A DNA stretch of 64,000 nt. It comes from Paenibacillus sp. ACRRY (GTDB taxonomy: Bacteria > Bacillota > Bacilli > Paenibacillales > Paenibacillaceae). The DNA lies in assembly GCF_022346995.1 (NCBI RefSeq), contig NZ_JAKRNM010000015.1:21366-85365 (forward strand), given 5' to 3'. Made by a program: the position numbers and the translations under genes. Shown here one piece after another: positions 24,059 to 32,793 of this stretch (position 1 is the stretch's first letter; each line of letters begins with the position of its first letter). The notes below the pieces were generated by a model, which saw nothing but the letters and a program-made list of their open reading frames with translations, did no database searches and was not told the DNA's origin.

Positions 24059-24589
24059 GTCTTAAATCTCCCTTTTCGTTAGCTTGATGAGGTTTTACAA
24101 AAAAGGGATCCCCTTTTTACCAAAAACCCAATGTTCGAATAATGACAAAAAACGAGAAAATACCGCTTCTCCGTCAATTAAACCATACTTTCCGCCATAA
24201 AACACGCATTTTCTTTTGAAAGCGCTTAATTGTAACCGTTTACATCCGAGTATTAATTTTTTCGTCTATTAAATCGACTAATATCACATAAATATATTCA
24301 TAATGGGTAAAATATGTTTGTTAACCCGAGTCATGCAAATGATCAACTTCCCAGGGGACTTAATAAACAAAAATGTTGCTTAATTAGCCCGGATGCGGTT
24401 TAATATTAGTGGCAAGGGTATTATTACATATGTACCTGAGCAGTTTGCATGAATTCAATGATCAACTCTCCTTCACCAAGGTTGAGATCGAAATGATTCT
24501 ATTCGTCTGAATCTTGTACCGGAGATTGATTCAATCGATGATGCAAAATGCTGATTAAAAAATTCAAAATCTCAGGAGGTATTTTCACT
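24059..24589. other. Long divergent control region between GNAT gene and sodA
   Basis: 530 bp without a gene. Contains a palindromic run (AAAAAAGGGATCCCCTTTTT, 24099-24118) in the GNAT leader and two adjacent cre-like boxes (24217-24244). An AT-rich stretch follows, with the sodA ribosome binding site AGGAGGT at 24574-24580. Confidence 0.6.
24217..24244. promoter_or_regulatory. Tandem cre boxes (CcpA sites)
   Basis: TGTAACCGTTTACA at 24231-24244 is palindromic and fits every position of TGWNANCGNTNWCA. Directly abutting it, TGAAAGCGCTTAAT at 24217-24230 differs at one fixed position. About 350 bp upstream of sodA and 160 bp upstream of the GNAT gene. Which gene is controlled is open. Confidence 0.6.
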
Positions 24590-25201
24590 ATGGCTTTTCA
24601 ATTACCGGCACTTCCTTACGCTAACGACGCTCTGGAACCACATATCGATGCACAAACGATGGAAATCCACCACGATCGCCATCACAATACTTACGTAACT
24701 AACCTTAACGCAGCTCTGGAAAGCGCTCCTGAACTGCAAGAAAAAAGCTTGGAAGATCTGATCGCTAACCTGGACAGCGTACCAGAAGGCATCCGCACAG
24801 CGGTTCGCAACAATGGTGGTGGACATGCTAACCACAGCCTGTTCTGGGAAATCATCGGACCTAACGGCGGCGGCGCTCCTACAGGCGACATCGCAGCTGC
24901 AATCGACAGCGAACTGGGCGGCTTTGACAAATTCAAAGAAGACTTTGCAAAAGCAGCTACAACTCGTTTCGGTTCCGGTTGGGCTTGGCTCGTTGTAGGC
25001 AAAGATGGCAAATTGTCCATCACTAGCACGCCTAACCAAGACAGCCCACTCTTCGAAGGTCTGACTCCAGTTCTGGGTCTGGACGTATGGGAGCACGCTT
25101 ACTACCTGAAATATCAAAACAAACGTCCTGATTACATCGGCGCTTTCTGGAATGTAATCAACTGGGATGAAGTTAACAAACGTTACGCAGCAGCGAAATA
25201 A
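24590..25201 (+). CDS. sodA: Superoxide dismutase (Mn type)
   Basis: 203-aa cytoplasmic SOD of full family length, dismutating superoxide to peroxide and oxygen. Metal ligands: His in MEIHHDRHHNTYV, His in GGGHANHSLFWE, and Asp/His in LDVWEHAYYLKYQ. The NQDSPLFEG segment carries the Gln typical of Mn-SOD. ATG 24590 is chosen because AGGAGGT lies nine bases upstream; the in-frame ATG at 24548 would add an unlikely 14-residue extension. Codon use is strongly biased (many GCT, AAC, CTG), as expected of a highly expressed gene. Own terminator follows. Confidence 0.97.
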   Translation: MAFQLPALPYANDALEPHIDAQTMEIHHDRHHNTYVTNLNAALESAPELQEKSLEDLIANLDSVPEGIRTAVRNNGGGHANHSLFWEIIGPNGGGAPTGDIAAAIDSELGGFDKFKEDFAKAATTRFGSGWAWLVVGKDGKLSITSTPNQDSPLFEGLTPVLGLDVWEHAYYLKYQNKRPDYIGAFWNVINWDEVNKRYAAAK

Positions 25202-25220
25202 TACTGCTTAGCTATAAGAA

Positions 25221-25262
25221 GAGCCTGATTCGGTCTTAATTGACTGAATCAGGCTTTTTTTG
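25221..25262 (+). terminator. Terminator of sodA
   Basis: AGCCTGATTC...GAATCAGGCT stem followed by seven T. Confidence 0.92.
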
Positions 25263-25272
25263 TTTTCAGAAA

Positions 25273-26589
25273 CTATTCCTTTACCTCATCATACGCCCCA
25301 GCGAAGTAGCTGCTCAGCAGCTTCAAGAAGACATTAGGGAATGCCAGCTTGTCCATATCCTTGGGCCCGATCCATCGATAAATGAGCCCGTCTCCCTTGC
25401 CTGTCTGTGACAGGGCTGAGTTGTGGGATGTATCCGCAGCTTCCACAATGTTCTCTCCGTCCAGATCGGATGCTGATGGAGTAACATCCAGCATGGAAGC
25501 AGCCGTCTCCTTGGCGGCCGCCTGTGCATCTGTATCATAGGCGGCTCTTGCTTCCGCAGCGATCAGCGGAAGCTCATCACTGCCTTGGTCCTGCTCGGTG
25601 CACTTGTACACCTGCAGGTTCCATACAATATGGCTGAACACATGCTCCGCATGAGTAGCCAGCCCCTCCGGGCGGGCAGCGAAGCCCTCCGCCCACAGAC
25701 TGCCAGCCAGCAATGCCATGGCTGGCTCATCGGCCAGCGGCCCCGCCGCCTTGCCGGCTGCGGCGGGCGCCGCCAGCACATGCGGCAGCTCCCACATGCG
25801 GGCCAGCAGGCCCGTCGCTGGGCGCTGGCGCACAAGCACTTGGCCGCGATGCTCGCCGCGGCCCTCGACCAGGGCGACCAGCCGCTGCTCAGGGCGCGGC
25901 GGCTTCGCCTTGGTCTTGACCGGCAGCGTGAGCTCCCGTCCGGCGATGCGGCCGGAACATTGCTCCATGACCGGGCAAGTCAGGCAGTGCGGCGCTTTTG
26001 GTGTACATACCAGCGCGCCAAGTTCCATCAGCGCCTGGTTGAAATCACGCGCCCGCCCTTCCGGAATGAGCTCTCCTGCAAGCTCTTCCATCAGCACCCG
26101 GGTGCTGCCCTTCATAATGTCCTCATCAATGAGGAAGTATCTGGACAGAACCCGCATGACATTGCCGTCCACCGCAGGCTGCGGCTGGTTGAAGGCAATA
26201 CTGAGAATGGCCCCGGCTGTATACGGGCCTACCCCTTTTAACGCAAATACGGCCTGTTTATCCTGCGGCATCTCCCCTCCGTGCAGCTCCATCACCTGCT
26301 GGGCAGCCGCCTGAAGGTTGCGGGCACGGGAATAGTAGCCAAGTCCCTCCCAGTTCTTCAGTACATCCTCTTCTGCCGCTTCGGCCAGTGCCTGAACGGT
26401 CGGGAAATTGGCGATAAACCGGTTGAAATACGGGATGACCGTATCCACGCGAGTCTGTTGAAGCATGATTTCCGATACCCACGTAAAATAGGGATTGTTA
26501 TGACGACGCCACGGCAAGTCACGTCTGTTAATCATGTACCAATCCAGCAAATTCACACTAAAGTGTTGCTTTTGTTCCATTAAACCCAT
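25273..26589 (-). CDS. mutY: A/G-specific adenine glycosylase MutY
   Basis: 438-aa base-excision enzyme removing adenine mispaired with 8-oxoguanine. HhH-GPD domain: SEIMLQQTRVDTVIPYF (catalytic Glu), LKGVGPYTAGAILSIAF, and AVDGNVMRV (catalytic Asp). The cluster motif CTPKAPHCLTCPVMEQC has CX6CX2CX5C spacing. The C-terminal NUDIX-like domain that reads 8-oxoG is present but unusually long: between VFSHIVWNLQVYKC and GLIYRWIGPKDM there are about 70 extra residues, Ala/Asp/Ser-rich and likely disordered. A local GC-rich patch at 25.68-25.93 kb coincides with the domain junction. Lies 52 nt downstream of acpS on the same strand. Confidence 0.95.
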   Translation of the reverse strand: MGLMEQKQHFSVNLLDWYMINRRDLPWRRHNNPYFTWVSEIMLQQTRVDTVIPYFNRFIANFPTVQALAEAAEEDVLKNWEGLGYYSRARNLQAAAQQVMELHGGEMPQDKQAVFALKGVGPYTAGAILSIAFNQPQPAVDGNVMRVLSRYFLIDEDIMKGSTRVLMEELAGELIPEGRARDFNQALMELGALVCTPKAPHCLTCPVMEQCSGRIAGRELTLPVKTKAKPPRPEQRLVALVEGRGEHRGQVLVRQRPATGLLARMWELPHVLAAPAAAGKAAGPLADEPAMALLAGSLWAEGFAARPEGLATHAEHVFSHIVWNLQVYKCTEQDQGSDELPLIAAEARAAYDTDAQAAAKETAASMLDVTPSASDLDGENIVEAADTSHNSALSQTGKGDGLIYRWIGPKDMDKLAFPNVFLKLLSSYFAGAYDEVKE

Positions 26590-26641
26590 ATTTCCGTCCT
26601 CTCCTGTTACCTTGCTATTCCTAATGTTCTATTCTTACCGG

Positions 26642-27040
26642 CTATTTGTCCGTCTTCTCCACAATGGCAAAGGCTGCTGCAAGCTCCGTCTGATGCGTAA
26701 TGCTGAGATGTATGTCGTACTGCTGGTCATATGGCAATTGAAGCCGTTCCCAGGCCTGGCTCGACAACGTGGCGACCGGGCGTCCCTTTTCGTCAGGAAG
26801 CACCTCGATGTCTGTAAAACTCATCACGCTGCCGATGCCGCAGCCAAATGCCTTGGACACAGCTTCCTTGGCTGCAAACCGGCCAGATACAAATTCAGTC
26901 ATTCTCTTCCCTCGTTCAGCTGCCAATTTCCGCTCAGCCGGAGTCAAAATTCGATTCATAAATGCTTCGGCATGACGACCAGACAGCAGCTTGTGCATCC
27001 GTCCGATCTCCAACACATCGTTTCCAATTCCATATATCAT
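26642..27040 (-). CDS. acpS: Holo-[acyl-carrier-protein] synthase AcpS
   Basis: 132-aa phosphopantetheinyl transferase that activates acyl carrier protein for fatty acid synthesis. Motifs: MIYGIGNDVLEIGRM (Mg-binding Asp; the common GIDIVEI reads GNDVLEI), and RFAAKEAVSKAFG (catalytic Glu and Lys). Length is normal. The start follows GGGTGAATCGTTA. Probably cotranscribed with mutY. The usual Bacillus neighbours (alr, ydcC) are absent. Confidence 0.93.
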   Translation of the reverse strand: MIYGIGNDVLEIGRMHKLLSGRHAEAFMNRILTPAERKLAAERGKRMTEFVSGRFAAKEAVSKAFGCGIGSVMSFTDIEVLPDEKGRPVATLSSQAWERLQLPYDQQYDIHLSITHQTELAAAFAIVEKTDK

Positions 27041-27280
27041 TAACGATTCACCCGCTTAATCTTTTATGCTGTGTAGAATCTTGAATGGTTTCTATCTTTT
27101 GCTGCTAATCCGAACACGTATTCTATTGTAGCAGGAGGTAGAGCGAGAAGCGAGTACCTCGCTGACATTCCCATGTATGTTAAAATTGGAATCAGGGGAG
27201 ATGTAGACTTGGACATACAGCTTCCTCAGATTGAAACCCGAAATTGACCATAATGGGTATCAACCATTTTCAACTACAGC
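27041..27280. other. Intergenic region upstream of acpS
   Basis: No supported gene. A 24-codon ATG frame at 27173-27247 has no convincing ribosome binding site and is not called. The acpS promoter must lie here on the minus strand; none was obvious. Confidence 0.4.
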
Positions 27281-27316
27281 AAAAAAGAGTCGCTGCCCGA
27301 TGCAGTGACTCTTTTT
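27281..27316 (-). terminator. Terminator of nadE (bidirectional)
   Basis: AAAAAAGAGTCGCTGC...GCAGTGACTCTTTTT, 48 nt after the nadE stop codon; symmetric A/T flanks. Confidence 0.85.
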
Positions 27317-27363
27317 CATTAACAAGCTTAACTATTCACCCTGTACAACTTCACACCAACACT

Positions 27364-28173
27364 TTAGATGCCTGGGATGGCATTGCGTTTATGGTGAGTG
27401 CGAGTATAGAATGCCTCAAGACGCTCCTGTGCAGCAGGATCAATCTGTTTGCCTTCCAGGTAGTCGCTGTTATCCTCATAGGAAATGCCCAGTTCCTGTT
27501 CATCGGTCTGACCTTCCCAAAGCCCTGCTGAAGGAGCCTTGTCCAGAATTTCGCTCGGCACACCAAGATATGCAGCTAGCTGACGAACCTGGCGTTTGTT
27601 CAGGCTGCTCAGCGGTGTGATGTCAACCGCCCCATCGCCCCACTTCGTATAGAAACCAGTGATAGCTTCGGAAGCATGATCCGTACCTACCACCAGCAGG
27701 TTTTCTTCAAATGAAAGTGCATATTGCATGACCATGCGGGTTCTTGCCTTCACATTCCCTTTGCCCTGTGGAGTCATATGACGCGGGCTGCCCATGGATT
27801 TGAAGCCTTGCTCCACTTCAAGCGCAATCTCATTGACCGCATCTTCAATATTGGTTTCCACCACATGTTTCAGGTCAAATGCCTTCGCAACCGCATAGCT
27901 GTGATCAATATCGGATTGCTCACCGTATGGCTGGAACACTCCCAGTGTTTTGTACTCCTGGTTGTTCTCGGCTGAGAGCTCATCTGTCGCCTTTTTGCAC
28001 AGCGCTGCAGCGACTGCACTATCAATTCCGCCACTGATGGCAATAAGCAATCCCTTCGTACCGGAATTTTTCACATAGGATTTCAGAAAGTCAACGCGTT
28101 TGCGGACTTCCTCTTCTTCATTAATGCTTGGCTTAACCTTCAACTCAGCGATGATCTGTTGTTGCAAACTCAT
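27364..28173 (-). CDS. nadE: NH3-dependent NAD+ synthetase NadE
   Basis: 269-aa ammonia-dependent NAD synthetase that amidates deamido-NAD in the last step of NAD synthesis. The ATP pyrophosphatase P-loop is LLIAISGGIDSAVAAALC (SGGxDS about 45-50). ARTRMVMQYALSFEENLLVVGTDHASEAITGFYTKWGDG-type segments line the substrate site, and the C-terminal TRTHHKRNAIPG is diagnostic. No glutaminase domain, so it uses free ammonia. Ribosome binding site GGGGTG. Single gene with its own terminator. Confidence 0.97.
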   Translation of the reverse strand: MSLQQQIIAELKVKPSINEEEEVRKRVDFLKSYVKNSGTKGLLIAISGGIDSAVAAALCKKATDELSAENNQEYKTLGVFQPYGEQSDIDHSYAVAKAFDLKHVVETNIEDAVNEIALEVEQGFKSMGSPRHMTPQGKGNVKARTRMVMQYALSFEENLLVVGTDHASEAITGFYTKWGDGAVDITPLSSLNKRQVRQLAAYLGVPSEILDKAPSAGLWEGQTDEQELGISYEDNSDYLEGKQIDPAAQERLEAFYTRTHHKRNAIPGI

Positions 28174-28259
28174 CGTTCAACACACCCCGTTTCTACATAA
28201 ATGAAATTTGATGTCCAACTTGAAAGGTCCGAATGGTTCAATAACCTTATTTGCTCAAA

Positions 28260-28300
28260 ATGAAACGCCCCGGCATCGGTCATCCGAAGGGCGGGGCGCT
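28260..28300 (-). terminator. Terminator of the bacilliredoxin gene
   Basis: Minus strand CGCCCCGCCC...GGGGCG stem followed by TTTCATTTTG, 12 nt after the stop. Confidence 0.65.
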
Positions 28301-28311
28301 CCTAGAGCTAA

Positions 28312-28746
28312 TTAACGGCAGTAACGGTCAAATGCATTCGTGAGATCAGCCGCAATTTCCTCCGCAGAACGGTCTTCCACTTGGTGACGCTCGATAAAGT
28401 GAACAAGTTCACCGTCTTTCATCAGAGCGATGGAAGGTGAAGATGGAGGATACGGTGCAAAGTACTCACGCGCTTTTGCTGTAGCTTCTTTGTCCTGTCC
28501 GGCAAATACCGTATACAGGTGATCTGGTGTAATATCGTGCTGAAGGGCTTGAGATACACCCGGACGACACTGGCCTGCGGCACATCCGCACACCGAGTTA
28601 ATCACGACAAGTGCTGTACCTTTGGAATCTGGCAGACTAGCTTCAACTTCCTCAGGGGTACGCAATTCCTGAATACCCAGGCGAGTCAGCTCATCCCGCA
28701 TCGGTTGAACCATATCTTTCATGTATTGATCAAATGACATCGACAT
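28312..28746 (-). CDS. brxB: Bacilliredoxin (BrxA/BrxB, YphP/YqiW family)
   Basis: 144-aa thioredoxin-fold protein that removes bacillithiol from S-bacillithiolated proteins. The unusual CGC active site is visible in INSVCGCAAGQCRPG, together with the family block YFAPYPPSSPSIALMKDGEL. BrxA and BrxB are hard to tell apart; the symbol is a best guess. ATG 28746 (MSMSFDQYMKDMV) has AAGGAG eight bases upstream. The GTG nine bases earlier overlaps that site and is rejected. Presence implies that the host makes bacillithiol. Confidence 0.9.
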   Translation of the reverse strand: MSMSFDQYMKDMVQPMRDELTRLGIQELRTPEEVEASLPDSKGTALVVINSVCGCAAGQCRPGVSQALQHDITPDHLYTVFAGQDKEATAKAREYFAPYPPSSPSIALMKDGELVHFIERHQVEDRSAEEIAADLTNAFDRYCR

Positions 28747-28968
28747 TCGTTTCACTCCTTATAAATGGTTGTTCTATTATTTCGGGGAACATGTAATTGC
28801 CTCGGAATTCCACAATCATCTATGCTCCACCATACAAAACATGGATTTTAATGATGTGCTATCCCTATTATACATCCCCAAGCAATGAAAGCAAGGATCA
28901 GACTCCGCCTGCGGTAAGGCTTCTTTCATAGTATTATGTCTTATTCTCTGCCAAAATATGCTGGGCTT

Positions 28969-30666
28969 TTATCGTTGAAACGAAACCTTGAAGGTTGTGC
29001 CCTCGCCTTCCTGCGACTGCACCGTAATCGTTCCGTTATGTCGTTCCACAATGCTTCGGCACATGGATAAACCAAGTCCGGTCCCTTTGGCTTTGGTCGT
29101 ATAAAAAGGTTCAAACAGCTTCTCTTGCTTCGGTTGTGCTATGCCTGCACCTGTATCATGTACACATAGCTCAACCTTGTCATCTACCATCCGCGTTTCG
29201 AGCGTCAGAACCCCTTTCTCTGTCATGGCTTCCATACCGTTGCGAGCCAGATTGAGCACTACCTGCTTGATTTCTTTCGTATTCAGGTGCAGCTTCGGCA
29301 CATTATGGTCAAGCATGAGTTCGATACTCTGTCCACGCAGATTGGCATCTGCCCATAACAACGGGCTCAATTCATGAATAATGTCATGCAGCTGGGACTC
29401 TTCCTTTTCTGAGATTCGGTTCTGGGCTAGGGAGAGAAAGTCATTGATGATGCTGTTTGCCCGGTCCAGCTCCTCCAGTACAATCTGATAGTAATGATCC
29501 AGCGATTCGGGACTCTTCTCTTGCATTAATTGAAGGAAACCGCGTACAACCGCCATCGGATTCCGCACTTCATGAGTTATGCTGGCAGCCATCTGCCCCA
29601 CCAGACTGAGACGATCCACATTGTCCAGCTCGCTTCGCAGCATTTCCAGCTCAGTAATGTCCTGAATAATGAGCATGGCTCCCGTGACCTCTCTTGACCT
29701 TTCAGGTGAAAGGGAATAGATCGGCACGGTCCGCGATTGGAACACATAGGAGCCGTAACGCACGGTCATGCCGTTGATTTCCCCATGCACAACCGCCTTG
29801 CGTATACTGTTCTCCAATCTGTCAGCCTGCCCCTGTTCGACAAATTGGCTGGCCGGGAGACCAATCAAATTGGAAGTGGTCGTACAGGGCAGTTGATTTC
29901 TTGCTGTTTGTTCCATGGTATCATTGACGAACTGTACCGTTCCATCCGGGTCCACGGTAGCGATGGATAATGGAACTGCGTTCAGTATTTGGTGAAGTTT
30001 TTCCGTTTCGGATATGTATTGATGATGAACCTCGGACAGATGTTGTTCAAGCCCCTGATGATGATGCATATGCTCAATCCAGAGCATACTAAAGCTGCCT
30101 GCAAGAACAGCACCAATGATGTACCCCAGCATGATGCCCATGCCTTGAGCTAGGGAGAACGTAGAATTGCCATCCATCAAAGGAATGCTCAGCAGGGTGG
30201 ATACGATCAATCCCGCTGCGATCAACGAGCTGACCATCGTCATTTTGCGTAAACGCGTATAGTGCTTGAATCGTCTGGCCGTCAACCATACAATAGGATA
30301 GAGAAGAATACCTGTTTGAAGGAGAAACTCGTACAAGTTATAGGGATGTCCAATAAGAAAATAAACGATTACATGGAGAAGGGTAAGCGTGAGGCCTATC
30401 GCAGGCCGGCAGTATAATATGCTGATGGTAAGAGGTACCACACCCAATGAAATGGGGAGGGCCGCGGGACTCGCATAATGGGCAAATAGCAAACAGAGCA
30501 GCATGCTGGCCGCACTTGTCACTGCCAGGCTGTTCAACATCATTCCACTACGATCTGTCTTGGCCTGAACTTGTTTGGGAAGTCCCAGATAAAAAAAGGG
30601 AATCAGGAATACTGCAGAACCTGCAAGCAGCACCTGTAAAAGAATGTCCTTTAACGCAACCACCAT
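28969..30666 (-). CDS. Sporulation-kinase-like membrane histidine kinase with PAS domain
   Basis: 565-aa kinase. Six N-terminal hydrophobic helices (about residues 5-195) without a large outside loop are followed by a short coiled coil, a PAS domain (about 225-340; LNAVPLSIATVDPDGTVQFVN), a phosphoacceptor helix with SITHEVRNPMAVVRGFLQLM, and a HATPase domain (NLARNGMEAM, GTGLGLSMCRSIVERH). The ITHExRNPxxVxRGFLQ motif is shared with Bacillus KinA-KinE, which feed phosphate to Spo0F. KinB has the same six-helix layout but lacks PAS. No response regulator is adjacent, again as in orphan sporulation kinases. ATG 30666 has GAGGAGGGAGATGGC; the frame upstream is not supported. Confidence 0.85.
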   Translation of the reverse strand: MVVALKDILLQVLLAGSAVFLIPFFYLGLPKQVQAKTDRSGMMLNSLAVTSAASMLLCLLFAHYASPAALPISLGVVPLTISILYCRPAIGLTLTLLHVIVYFLIGHPYNLYEFLLQTGILLYPIVWLTARRFKHYTRLRKMTMVSSLIAAGLIVSTLLSIPLMDGNSTFSLAQGMGIMLGYIIGAVLAGSFSMLWIEHMHHHQGLEQHLSEVHHQYISETEKLHQILNAVPLSIATVDPDGTVQFVNDTMEQTARNQLPCTTTSNLIGLPASQFVEQGQADRLENSIRKAVVHGEINGMTVRYGSYVFQSRTVPIYSLSPERSREVTGAMLIIQDITELEMLRSELDNVDRLSLVGQMAASITHEVRNPMAVVRGFLQLMQEKSPESLDHYYQIVLEELDRANSIINDFLSLAQNRISEKEESQLHDIIHELSPLLWADANLRGQSIELMLDHNVPKLHLNTKEIKQVVLNLARNGMEAMTEKGVLTLETRMVDDKVELCVHDTGAGIAQPKQEKLFEPFYTTKAKGTGLGLSMCRSIVERHNGTITVQSQEGEGTTFKVSFQR

Positions 30667-30848
30667 GCCATCTCCCTCCTCGCCCGCACATTCCCTCATG
30701 TATTTCTGATTAAAACATAGGCGACAGTATATTACAATATATCCCTTGAGACCGCATAATAGAACAGTTGCTTTCATCATAAATGGTCAAAAATGTGTAC
30801 CATTTGTCCTATAATCCTTCACAATTCGATTTTTAACGTCCAAGTGTA

Positions 30849-30888
30849 CCATATATAGAAAACGGCAATCTCTGGAATCTATATATGG
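30849..30888. promoter_or_regulatory. Inverted repeat CCATATATAG...CTATATATGG
   Basis: Perfect 10-bp arms at 30849-30858 and 30879-30888, 20 bp apart, in the divergent gap between the kinase and the flavoprotein gene. Could be a regulator-binding site or an RNA hairpin; no owner identified. Confidence 0.45.
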
Positions 30889-30965
30889 TTTATTCAATTT
30901 CTTACCAGTGTTCAATAAATATTAATAAAGTAGATAAAATCCATGGAAAAAGAGGGAAATAAATT

Positions 30966-32240
30966 ATGTACGATGTCATTGTAATTGGTGGCGGTTCCGC
31001 AGGCTTAATGGCCTGTGTTGCTGCTGCCGAGCATGGAGCGTCTGTGCTTCTGCTGGATAAGGGAGATCAACTGGGCCGCAAGCTCGGAATCTCCGGAGGC
31101 GGTCGCTGCAATGTGACCAATGCCAAAGAGACAGATGAACTGATCAGGCATATTCCCGGTAACGGGCGTTTCTTATATAGTTCATTTCAAAATCTGGACA
31201 ATCAGGGGATTATGCGTTTCTTTGAAAACCTGGGTATTGCCCTGAAGGAAGAAGACAATGGAAGAATGTTTCCTGTTACAGACAAGGCCAAAACGGTGGT
31301 CGATGCTCTGGTGGGCAAGGTGGTTTCCCTGGGTGTGGAGATTCGTACCAAAGAGCCTGTCAAGCAGCTGTTTCATGATGGGCAGCACGTTCAGGGCGTC
31401 AAACTTGCCTCGGGGAAAACTGTTAAAGCTCATGCAGTCATTGTAGCAACCGGAGGCAAATCCGTACCTCAAACCGGTTCAACCGGGGATGGTTATCCTT
31501 GGGCTGAATCAGCCGGACATACAATTACGGAACTTTACCCGACAGAGGTACCCATTGTTTCCGGTGAGAGCTGGATCCAATCCAGAGAACTTCAGGGGTT
31601 GTCTTTGCGGGATGTAGGGTTATCTGTGCTGGATGCCAAAGATAAGACTGTGATTTCGCATCGCGGTGACATGATCTTCACGCATTTTGGTGTATCTGGT
31701 CCGATCGCCCTCCGCTGCAGTCAGTTCATTCGGAAGGTACAAATGAAATCCGGCAACCCTCAGGTCGTGATGAGCATTGATTTGTTCCCTGATCTGACTC
31801 CAGCGGCGCTGGAAAGACAGGTTCAGCAGGTCCTGGAGCAAGAGTCACGCAAGGCGGTTAAGAATATTCTGAAAACTTGGGTACCTGAACGCATGATTCC
31901 ATTACTGATGAAACGTGCCGAGATTAGTGAAGACCTGACGTTCCACCACTTCCCGAAAGGCATGCTCAGCACATTATGCGGGCTAATGAAATCTTTTACC
32001 TTCCGCGTGGATGGCACACGTTCTCTTAAGGAAGCCTTCGTCACTGGTGGAGGTGTGCACTTAAAGGAAATATACCCAAAAACAATGGAATCCAAGCTAT
32101 TGCCAGGTCTATTCTTTTGCGGTGAAGTCTTGGACATTCACGGCTACACTGGAGGGTATAATATTACCGCTGCATTCTCTACCGGATACACGGCTGGTAT
32201 GCATGCCGCAGAGTACAAAAACGCCAGTAGTATAGGATAA
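30966..32240 (+). CDS. HI0933-family FAD/NAD(P)-dependent oxidoreductase (YtfP/YhiN type)
   Basis: 424-aa flavoprotein. N-terminal Rossmann motif VIVIGGGSAGLMACVAAAEHG binds FAD; LGRKLGISGGGRCNVTN and VIVATGGKSVPQTGSTGDGY are hallmarks of the HI0933/YhiN family. The C-terminal GEVLDIHGYTGGYNITAAFSTGY closes the FAD site. Reaction unknown; the family is linked to tRNA-wobble or NAD(P)H chemistry only loosely. Start ATG with GAGGGAAATAAATT. Single gene with its own terminator. Confidence 0.9.
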   Translation: MYDVIVIGGGSAGLMACVAAAEHGASVLLLDKGDQLGRKLGISGGGRCNVTNAKETDELIRHIPGNGRFLYSSFQNLDNQGIMRFFENLGIALKEEDNGRMFPVTDKAKTVVDALVGKVVSLGVEIRTKEPVKQLFHDGQHVQGVKLASGKTVKAHAVIVATGGKSVPQTGSTGDGYPWAESAGHTITELYPTEVPIVSGESWIQSRELQGLSLRDVGLSVLDAKDKTVISHRGDMIFTHFGVSGPIALRCSQFIRKVQMKSGNPQVVMSIDLFPDLTPAALERQVQQVLEQESRKAVKNILKTWVPERMIPLLMKRAEISEDLTFHHFPKGMLSTLCGLMKSFTFRVDGTRSLKEAFVTGGGVHLKEIYPKTMESKLLPGLFFCGEVLDIHGYTGGYNITAAFSTGYTAGMHAAEYKNASSIG

Positions 32241-32260
32241 ATAAATATTCCAAAAACAGG

Positions 32261-32304
32261 AAAACCTCGAAGTTCCCACATGCTGTGGGACCCGAGGTTT
32301 TTTT
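32261..32304 (+). terminator. Terminator of the HI0933-family gene
   Basis: AAAACCTCG...CGAGGTTTT stem (with inner TCCCACA/TGTGGGA) followed by T run, 20 nt after the stop codon. Confidence 0.9.
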
Positions 32305-32318
32305 GACTATTCATCTGA

Positions 32319-32702
32319 TTATGCTTTTACACTGCCGGAGAATCCATCCACTGAATCGTCAAAGGTTGGATCATCGTCCCGGTTATGCAATCCTTGTTGA
32401 AGCCCACCGTCCTGATTTCCATTTGCATAACCTTCTTGCCAATCCTCATTCACGATATGAGCCGGAATGGATATATTCTGAAATTGATCAAACCCGTCTG
32501 TTTCAGACAGGAATGTGGTGCTTCCTCCGTGTGACTGCACAATCTCCACCGCGGACTGTATATCCTGGCGATCGGTAGGAATGTACAATTCCAGCGGCCC
32601 CGATTGATAAGGCTTATATCCAAGCTCCTTCAGCGTGGCCTCTGCCGCAAGCAATGCTGAATTGTCAGAGAAATGTACCTGAAGTTCACTATCGTCCATC
32701 AT
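32319..32702 (-). CDS. Hypothetical acidic protein, 127 aa
   Basis: Not recognised by name. The first 75 residues (VHFSDNSALLAAEATLKELGYK...) predict a small alpha/beta fold, like the ferredoxin-like modules of general-stress proteins. The C-terminal 45 residues are acidic and Gly/Asn/Gln-rich, probably disordered. No cysteines, signal peptide or membrane helix. Strong site GAGGAGGAAAAGAACGA before the ATG. Reads toward the convergent flavoprotein gene and shares its terminator region. Confidence 0.65.
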   Translation of the reverse strand: MMDDSELQVHFSDNSALLAAEATLKELGYKPYQSGPLELYIPTDRQDIQSAVEIVQSHGGSTTFLSETDGFDQFQNISIPAHIVNEDWQEGYANGNQDGGLQQGLHNRDDDPTFDDSVDGFSGSVKA

Positions 32703-32793
32703 TCGTTCTTTTCCTCCTCGCTACAGTTGAACTCTCCTATAGCATGGTCACTAATGGAAGGCGATATGCGACTTCTACTCGGAAGGAAATACT

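Noticed and set aside
25585..26314. Overlapping 198- and 218-codon frames opposite mutY
   Set aside because: Caused by the GC-rich patch in mutY; no start signals or motifs.
27173..27247. 24-codon ATG frame upstream of acpS/nadE
   Set aside because: No ribosome binding site at suitable distance and no protein-like pattern.
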